DNA from: Nocardiopsis mwathae
GTDB lineage: Bacteria > Actinomycetota > Actinomycetes > Streptosporangiales > Streptosporangiaceae
DNA: 64,000 nucleotides
NCBI RefSeq assembly: GCF_014201195.1
Contig: NZ_JACHDS010000001.1
Span: forward strand, 1,984,001-2,048,000
Direction: 5' to 3'
The notes beneath the pieces were generated by a model, which was not told the origin of the DNA, did not search any database, and was given only the letters and a program-made list of their open reading frames with translations. Below are positions 59,055 through 64,000 of this stretch, in pieces; the stretch's first letter is position 1; each line of letters starts with the position of its first letter. Made by a program: the position numbers and the translations under genes.

Positions 59055-59972
59055 ATGCAGCGCACACTGGAGGGCAGGGTCGCACTGGTGGCGGGGGCCA
59101 CGCGGGGCGCGGGACGGGGGATCGCCGTCGAACTCGGGCGCGCGGGCGCCACGGTCTACGCCACCGGGCGCACCACCCGCGAGCAGCGCTCGGAGATGGA
59201 CCGCCCCGAGACCATCGAGGAGACCGCCGACCTGGTCGCCGCCGCCGGCGGCACCGCCGTCCCGCTGCGCGTCGACCACCTCGAACCCGCCGAGGTGCGG
59301 GCCCTGGTCGAGCGGATCGACGCCGACCACGGCCGCCTCGACATCCTGGTCAACGACATCTGGGGCGGCGACATGCACATGGATGCGGACGTCCCGCTGT
59401 GGGAGCACACCCTGGACGCCGGCCTGCGGATGCTGCGGCTGGGCATCGACACCCACGCCATCACCAGCCACCACGCGCTGCCGCTGATGGTCCGCGAGCC
59501 CGGCGGGCTCGTCGTCGAGGTGACCGACGGCACCGCCGAGTACAACGCCCGCTACCGCGAAGGCGTCGGCTTCTTCTACGACCTGGTCAAGGTGTCGGTG
59601 CAGCGCATGGCCCTGGCCCAGGCCGCGGAACTGCGCCCCTACGGGGCCAGCGCGCTCGCCCTGACCCCGGGGTGGCTGCGCTCGGAGGCGATGCTGGAGC
59701 TGTTCGGCGTCACCGAGGACACCTGGCGCGACGCGCTGGCCGACCAGCCGCACTTCTGCATCTCGGAGTCGCCGGCCTTAACCGGGCGCGCCGTCGCCGC
59801 GCTGGCCGCCGACCCCGCGGTGGCGCGGTGGAGCGGCCGGACGCTGTCCAGCGGGCACCTCGCCCAGGTGTACGGTTTCACCGACACCGACGGGTCGCGC
59901 CCCGACGCCTGGCGGTACATCACCGAGGTGCAGGACGCCGGCCGCCCCGCCGACGCCACCGGCTACCGGTGA
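59055..59972 (+). CDS. Short-chain dehydrogenase/reductase
   Basis: The 305-residue SDR has cofactor motif VAGATRGAGRGIAVELG, Arg-rich NADP-type ATGRTTRE, ILVNDIWGGD in place of NNAG, and the catalytic tyrosine in GVGFFYDLVKVSVQRMALAQAAEL (YxxxK). It resembles DHRS1-like enzymes. Substrate unknown. Codon 242 is TTA (59778-59780), making full translation dependent on the rare leucyl tRNA (bldA type). Confidence 0.87.
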   Translation: MQRTLEGRVALVAGATRGAGRGIAVELGRAGATVYATGRTTREQRSEMDRPETIEETADLVAAAGGTAVPLRVDHLEPAEVRALVERIDADHGRLDILVNDIWGGDMHMDADVPLWEHTLDAGLRMLRLGIDTHAITSHHALPLMVREPGGLVVEVTDGTAEYNARYREGVGFFYDLVKVSVQRMALAQAAELRPYGASALALTPGWLRSEAMLELFGVTEDTWRDALADQPHFCISESPALTGRAVAALAADPAVARWSGRTLSSGHLAQVYGFTDTDGSRPDAWRYITEVQDAGRPADATGYR

Positions 59973-59992
59973 CCCACGGCCGAGGACGGGTG

Positions 59993-60029
59993 CGGGCGGG
60001 CTCCCCGGGGACACAGGGGAGCCCGCCCG
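59993..60029. terminator. Bidirectional terminator
   Basis: CGGGCGGGCTCCCC (59993-60006) pairs perfectly with GGGGAGCCCGCCCG (60016-60029) between the convergent SDR and PAP2 genes. Confidence 0.7.
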
Positions 60030-60041
60030 GTCGGCGCGCCC

Positions 60042-60998
60042 TCACCCCGCCCCGGGCACCCGGGCCCCGGAGACGGGCGCCCCCTCGGCCGCGGGCCGCG
60101 GCCCGGGCCGCACCACCCGCACCGGCCCGGGCTCCTCGGCCTCCAGCAGCGACAGCAGCACCGCCGCCGTCAGCAGCGGGACCGCACTCACCCCGGCCGC
60201 CAGCCACACCGCCACATCGGCCCCGACCAGCCCCGGCGCGCCCGCCGCCGGGCTCAGCGCGAGCAGCTCCAGCGGCACGGCGGCCAGGACGAACACCGGA
60301 AGCCACGCCCAGGCCGTGGCCAGCAGCGACGACGACACCCCGGGGCGCCGCGGCGGGCTGAGGAACGCGGTGGCCACGCAGAACAGGGCGAACGCCAGCA
60401 GCGTGCTGCCGATGACGTCGCTGGGACGGTGCCAGCCCTGGGAGATGGTGGTCATGGCCACCGCGCCCGCCCACAGCCCCCCGGCCCCGGCCGCCAGGGG
60501 CCGCAGGCGGGCGGGCACCACCAGCAGCAGGGCCAGCACCAGCGCCACCGCGAGCGTGACGTGCCCGCTGGGGAAGCTGTTGCCGCCCCCGCCCCAGCCG
60601 CTGCCCGGGGCCAGCGGCGGACGCGTGAGCACCTCGGCCTTGAGCACGAAGGTGGCCGCCGCCGCAAGGGCGACCGTGGCCAGCGCGACAGCGGTCGTAC
60701 GGACACGGCGCCGGGCCAGGCCGACCACCGCCAGCACCGCCAGCCCGGCCGCCAGGATCACCGGCGCGCTCAGCCACTCCAGGCCGCTGAGCACCGACGC
60801 CCAATCCGCCGCGCCGCTGTGCAGGGCGTCGACGCGCCGGGCGGAGGCGTCGGCGAGGATCGCGTCCTCGATCCGCTGCCCGGCGGCGGTGCGCACCAGC
60901 AGCGCGTAGGTCAGGGCGAAGGCCGCCGCGCTGCCGGTCGCGGCCGCCCCCATCAGCATCCGGTGTCCGGGCACCTGCGCGTGGGAGGGGAAACTCAT
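60042..60998 (-). CDS. PAP2-family membrane phosphatase
   Basis: The 318-residue protein has about seven membrane helices. The acid-phosphatase signature is present: KAEVLTRPPLAP (KxxxxxxRP), NSFPSGHVTLAVA (PSGH) and SQGWHRPSDVIGSTL (SxxxxxHxxxD). It probably dephosphorylates lipid phosphates such as undecaprenyl pyrophosphate or phosphatidate at the outer membrane face. A hydrophobic extension and polar tail follow. ATG overlaps the deacetylase stop by 4 bp. Confidence 0.9.
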   Translation of the reverse strand: MSFPSHAQVPGHRMLMGAAATGSAAAFALTYALLVRTAAGQRIEDAILADASARRVDALHSGAADWASVLSGLEWLSAPVILAAGLAVLAVVGLARRRVRTTAVALATVALAAAATFVLKAEVLTRPPLAPGSGWGGGGNSFPSGHVTLAVALVLALLLVVPARLRPLAAGAGGLWAGAVAMTTISQGWHRPSDVIGSTLLAFALFCVATAFLSPPRRPGVSSSLLATAWAWLPVFVLAAVPLELLALSPAAGAPGLVGADVAVWLAAGVSAVPLLTAAVLLSLLEAEEPGPVRVVRPGPRPAAEGAPVSGARVPGAG

Positions 60999-61723
60999 GT
61001 CAGGTAGTCCTCCAGAAGTGCGGGCTCCAGCCCGGATTTCTCCGCCGCGGCGACGAACGCCGCGATATCGGCGCTGAATTGCTCGCGGAAATGCATCAGG
61101 ACGATGTCGCCGGGGCGCAGCCGGTCTCCCGCGGCGAATCGGATGCGGCCGTCGTCGATCTCGGCGCTCCAGTGCACGACGTGGGTGGCGCCGCATTCGG
61201 CGGCGGCGCGCAGTGTGTCGTCGTCGAAGCTGCCGTAGGGCGGGCGCAGCAGGGTGGGGCGCCGGCCGAACTCCTCTTCGTAGCGGTCGGAGGTCGAGCA
61301 GATCTGGCGCCGCTGCTCCTTGGCCGACGCGCGGGCGAGGTCGGGGTGGTCGATCGTGTGGTTCTCGATCGCCGACCCGGTCTCCTGGCTCAGCTCGCGG
61401 AAGAAGTCCGGGTCCTGGCGCACGTAGTCGTCGGTGAGGAAGAACGTCGCCTTGACCCCGGCGTCCTTGAGGACCTCGGCCATCTTCGGGTCGCGTGTGG
61501 CGCCGTCGTCGATGGTGAGGAAGACGACCGGGTCGTCGGTGTCCACCCGGTAGTCGGCGTCCTCGATGGTGCGCGGCTCCGCCTCGGCCGAGGGCTCGCC
61601 GCTCGCGCGTGCCGAGGTGGGCTCGGCGGGCTGGGGGGTGCACGCGGCGGCGGCCAGCAGCGCGGCGAAAAGCGCGCCCGCCGCTACCGATCGGGGTGTG
61701 GACGTTACTCTTCCTCCAAGCAT
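60995..61723 (-). CDS. Polysaccharide deacetylase lipoprotein
   Basis: ATG 61723 gives a 242-residue lipoprotein: MLGGRVTSTPRSVAAGALFAALLAAAACTPQ, lipobox AAAC. NodB motifs: LTIDDGATRD (Asp-Asp, where TFDDG is usual), IENHTIDHPDL (HxxxH metal ligands), LLRPPYGSFD and IVLMHFRE. It should remove acetyl groups from peptidoglycan or another wall glycan. TAGTGT lies 7 nt before ATG, so the mRNA may be leaderless; an upstream in-frame ATG at 61816 lacks support. Operon with PAP2. Confidence 0.87.
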   Translation of the reverse strand: MLGGRVTSTPRSVAAGALFAALLAAAACTPQPAEPTSARASGEPSAEAEPRTIEDADYRVDTDDPVVFLTIDDGATRDPKMAEVLKDAGVKATFFLTDDYVRQDPDFFRELSQETGSAIENHTIDHPDLARASAKEQRRQICSTSDRYEEEFGRRPTLLRPPYGSFDDDTLRAAAECGATHVVHWSAEIDDGRIRFAAGDRLRPGDIVLMHFREQFSADIAAFVAAAEKSGLEPALLEDYLT

Positions 61724-61799
61724 GAAAGGCACACTAGGAGCGGTAGCCGTCGGCTTCCCTGAGCCTGCGTTGCGGAATTCCCGCGACCATCCATCGGCT

Positions 61800-61818
61800 G
61801 TGTAACAGCTGTTCACAC
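61800..61818. promoter_or_regulatory. Palindromic site between divergent deacetylase and cseA-like genes
   Basis: GTGTAACAGCTGTTCACAC has a perfect core AACAGCTGTT (61804-61813) and inverted GTGT/ACAC flanks. It could bind the CseB-like regulator and control both directions; unproven. Confidence 0.45.
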
Positions 61819-61836
61819 GGCGGTAGCATGGCCGAA

Positions 61837-62424
61837 GTGAATGCCAGGGGGAGTTCCGCCGAAGCTGTTGCGGCGGTCGCGTGCGCGCTGGTGGTGGCCG
61901 CCGGCTGCGGTGTGGTCGACACCGGGGTGCGGGTGGTGGACGGGGGCGGCGGCGGTGGGGTCAGCCCGTCGCCGGAGTCGGGCGGCGGCGACAAGGACGA
62001 GGCCGTCAGCGTCGATCCCGTCGCGGTGCTGCGCGAGGACCCCGGGGTGAGCCCGAAGGTCAAGGAGATGGTCGCCCGGCCCTGCTCGGGCGAGGGGTAC
62101 GCCGAGGGCTGGTTCCCGGTGTACGACACCTACACGACCATCGGCGGGGCCGACGTCCCGGTCGTGATCATCAGCGTGCAGGGGTGCGCTGATGTGGTCG
62201 CGTGCAGCGGTGTGGCCGCCAGCTACGTCTACCGGCTGTGGGAGGACCGCACCGAGCGCGTGTTCGCCACAGAGGAGCCGATGAGCGAGGTCACCGCCTC
62301 CGACGGGCGGCTGTCCCTGCAGCGGCCGGTGTGGCGGCCCAGCGACCCCTCCGAGTGCCCGACGGGCGCCGACATGGTTCCGCTGCGGTGGGACGGCGAC
62401 AAGCTCGTGGCCGACGGTGAGTGA
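61837..62424 (+). CDS. CseA-like lipoprotein
   Basis: The frame gives 195 residues from GTG 61837 (ATG 61828 is the alternative). The signal RGSSAEAVAAVACALVVAAGC ends in lipobox VAAGC, followed by a Gly/Asp-rich linker and VREDP-type and YVYRLWEDRTERVFATEEPM segments. TAGCAT lies 7 nt before GTG, so the mRNA may be leaderless. Position directly before a CseB-like regulator and a CseC-like kinase suggests the negative modulator CseA; the protein itself is poorly conserved. Confidence 0.65.
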   Translation: MNARGSSAEAVAAVACALVVAAGCGVVDTGVRVVDGGGGGGVSPSPESGGGDKDEAVSVDPVAVLREDPGVSPKVKEMVARPCSGEGYAEGWFPVYDTYTTIGGADVPVVIISVQGCADVVACSGVAASYVYRLWEDRTERVFATEEPMSEVTASDGRLSLQRPVWRPSDPSECPTGADMVPLRWDGDKLVADGE

Positions 62425-62436
62425 GGAAGAGGGGAC

Positions 62437-63135
62437 GTGGCCGAGACACACGTGCTGTTCGTCGAGGACGACGACGTCATTCGGGAGGCGACCCAGCTCA
62501 GCCTGGAGCGGGACGGGTTCCGGGTCACCGTCGCGGCCGACGGGCGGGCCGGGTGGGAGCGGTTCCGTTCGGCGCGGCCGGACATGGCGCTGCTGGATGT
62601 GATGCTGCCGGGGATGAACGGGGTGAGCCTGTGCCGGCGTATCCGTGAGGACAGCCTCATCCCGGTCCTCATGCTCTCGGCGCGCGACGACCCGGTCGAC
62701 ATCGTCGTCGGACTGGAGGCCGGGGCCGACGACTACGTCACCAAGCCGTTCGACAGCGCCGTGCTGGCGGCGCGCATCCGTGCGGTGCTGCGCCGCGCCC
62801 AGGCCGCCCCGCCCGCAGAGCCCGGTGCCGGCGGCGGTGGCGGGGCGCTGAGGTTCGGGGACGTGGAGATCGACCCGGAGGGGGTGCGGGTGCTGCGCGG
62901 CGGGGAACCGGTCGCGCTGACCCCGACCGAGATGCGGCTGCTGCTGCGGTTCGCCGAGTCGCCGGGGGCCGTGCTCAGCCGCGACGTGCTGCTGGAGAGC
63001 GTCTGGGACTACGAGTGGGGCGGTGACACCCGGGTCGTCGACGTCCACGTGCAGCGGCTGCGCAACAAGATCGGCGCCGGGCGCATCGAGACCGTGCGCG
63101 GGTTCGGCTACAAGCTGCTCGGCCGACCCGAGTGA
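62437..63135 (+). CDS. cseB: OmpR-family response regulator, CseB-like
   Basis: The 232-residue protein begins VAETHVLFVEDDDVIREATQLSLERDGF, nearly word for word the Streptomyces CseB start. Receiver Asp is in MALLDVMLPGMNGVSLC, Lys in DDYVTKPFD, and the winged helix ends GGDTRVVDVHVQRLRNKIGAGRIETVRGFGYKL. In Streptomyces CseB activates sigE in response to wall damage. No sigE gene lies upstream here. GTG start; the stop overlaps the kinase start (GTGA). Confidence 0.9.
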   Translation: MAETHVLFVEDDDVIREATQLSLERDGFRVTVAADGRAGWERFRSARPDMALLDVMLPGMNGVSLCRRIREDSLIPVLMLSARDDPVDIVVGLEAGADDYVTKPFDSAVLAARIRAVLRRAQAAPPAEPGAGGGGGALRFGDVEIDPEGVRVLRGGEPVALTPTEMRLLLRFAESPGAVLSRDVLLESVWDYEWGGDTRVVDVHVQRLRNKIGAGRIETVRGFGYKLLGRPE

Positions 63136-64000
63136 GCCTGCGCTGGCGGATCACCGCGACGATCACGCTGGTGAGCGTGCTGGTCGCGGTGGCGCTGAGC
63201 CTGACGGTGCACTTCGCCTACGCCTACCGGCTGGCCGATGAGGCCCGCAAGATGCAGGAGGAGCGGGTCGAGCTGGCGCTGCGCGAGTACAGCCGCACCG
63301 GTCGGCCCTCGCTGGGCAGCCGTCTGGACGACCCGGACCTGCCCGCTGCGCTGCGGTCGGTGGTCGGCGACGGTTACACCGCGACCATGATCGAGGAGAC
63401 ACCGGAGGGCGCCTACGTCTGGGCCGCGGCGGCCGCCTCCGACCAGCAGGTCCTCTCCCTGCGCTCGGACTACACCGCGCAGCTGGACGCGCTGTCCTCG
63501 CTGGACCGGGTCCTGGTGCTGGGGTCGCTCACCGTGGTGGCGCTGGGGGCCGGGGCGGGGGTCGTCATCGGTGCGCAGCTGTCGGTGCGGCTGCGGCGTG
63601 CCGCTTCGGCGGCCGGGCGGGTCGCCGACGGGGACCGCCGCACCCGGGTGAGCGCGGCCATCGGCGGCGGGTCGCGCGATGAGGCCGCCGAGCTGGCGCG
63701 CGCGGTCGATGCGATGGCCGATGCGCTGCAGGGCCGGCTGGACGCCGAGCGCCGGGTCACCGCCGACATCGCCCACGAGCTGCGGACCCCGCTGACCGGG
63801 CTGACCACGGCGGCCGAGCTCTTGGCCCCGGGCCGCCCCGCCGAGCTGGTGCGCGACCGGGTCCGCGCGCTGCGGGCCCTGGTCGAGGACGTGTTGGAGG
63901 TGGCGCGCCTGGACACCGCGACCGAGCGCCCCGACCTCTCCGAGGTGGCCCTGGGCGCGTTCACCACCCGCCGCGCCGCACCCTATGCTCCGGGCGTGCA
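63132..64000 (+). CDS. cseC: Sensor histidine kinase, CseC-like (cut by window end)
   Basis: 289 codons are visible. There are two membrane helices (ATITLVSVLVAVALSLTVHFAYAY; VLVLGSLTVVALGAGAGVVIGA), a short extracellular sensor of about 110 residues, HAMP (RAASAAGRVADGDRRTRV) and the H-box VTADIAHELRTPLTGLTTAAELL. The ATPase domain lies outside the window. It pairs with the CseB-like regulator through a 4-bp overlap. Confidence 0.9.
   Translation, partial: MSLRWRITATITLVSVLVAVALSLTVHFAYAYRLADEARKMQEERVELALREYSRTGRPSLGSRLDDPDLPAALRSVVGDGYTATMIEETPEGAYVWAAAAASDQQVLSLRSDYTAQLDALSSLDRVLVLGSLTVVALGAGAGVVIGAQLSVRLRRAASAAGRVADGDRRTRVSAAIGGGSRDEAAELARAVDAMADALQGRLDAERRVTADIAHELRTPLTGLTTAAELLAPGRPAELVRDRVRALRALVEDVLEVARLDTATERPDLSEVALGAFTTRRAAPYAPGV

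Noticed and set aside
1-64000. tRNA, rRNA, prophage or replication-origin features
   Set aside because: I saw no cloverleaf with conserved T-arm, no rRNA segment, no phage structural genes and no DnaA-box cluster; a dedicated RNA scan was not possible here.

Overview
The window is very G+C-rich, strongly third-position-biased DNA from a filamentous-type actinomycete. A conservon (cvn) operon, SoxR with the actinobacterial cysteine motif, a CseABC-like envelope-stress operon, DUF397/DUF5753-type HTH biology, rare TTA codons and several apparently leaderless genes fit Streptomyces-like or Nocardiopsaceae genomes. The family assignment is inference; no rRNA or other marker gene is present. All protein calls come from reading motifs, not from searches.

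Layout. 1-2.7 kb: the start of a GH65 disaccharide phosphorylase with its beta-phosphoglucomutase, and a methyltransferase. 2.75-4.06 kb: a MITE-like element and an IS630 transposon, nested at the once-overlapping stop codons of two convergent genes. 4-12.2 kb: a molybdopterin oxidoreductase, cold-shock gene cspA, a GNAT, an ACT-domain protein, and a SWIM/SNF2 pair. 12.9-16.8 kb: conservon genes cvnDCBA on the minus strand. 17.2-21.8 kb: a four-gene ABC importer with attenuating hairpins and a 105-bp tandem repeat inside the operon. 22-26.3 kb: a phosphodiesterase, a GNAT, a hydrolase, a nucleotidyltransferase and a HipA-like kinase/DUF3037 pair. 26.4-32.8 kb: a block with extreme G-over-C skew on the plus strand carrying DUF2332, a secreted M14 carboxypeptidase, a degenerate acyl-CoA ligase and a NarL-type two-component pair. 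33.1-36.3 kb: malEFG-like importer genes without an ATPase. 36.3-51.5 kb: housekeeping and accessory genes, including peptide deformylase, adenine/adenosine deaminase, RNase HI, a His-rich metal-binding protein behind a Zur-like site, and three Uma2-family genes of which two are broken. 51.5-55.6 kb: a compact putative RiPP locus. 55.6-60 kb: PadR/NmrA, XRE/anti-sigma-type and SDR genes. 60-64 kb: an envelope locus with a PAP2 phosphatase and a polysaccharide deacetylase divergent from cseA-cseB-cseC (cut by the window end).

The most novel candidate is the minus-strand operon at 54.44-51.49 kb: a 36-residue peptide gene missed by ordinary ORF length cut-offs, an overlapping ycaO with a TTA codon, a proline-iminopeptidase-like hydrolase and soxR, divergent from a SAM methyltransferase. 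The peptide has an MGCWQKF amino end and a long acidic carboxyl end, which would suit a bottromycin-like order of core first and follower second. No bottromycin-type radical SAM genes are present, so any product would be different.
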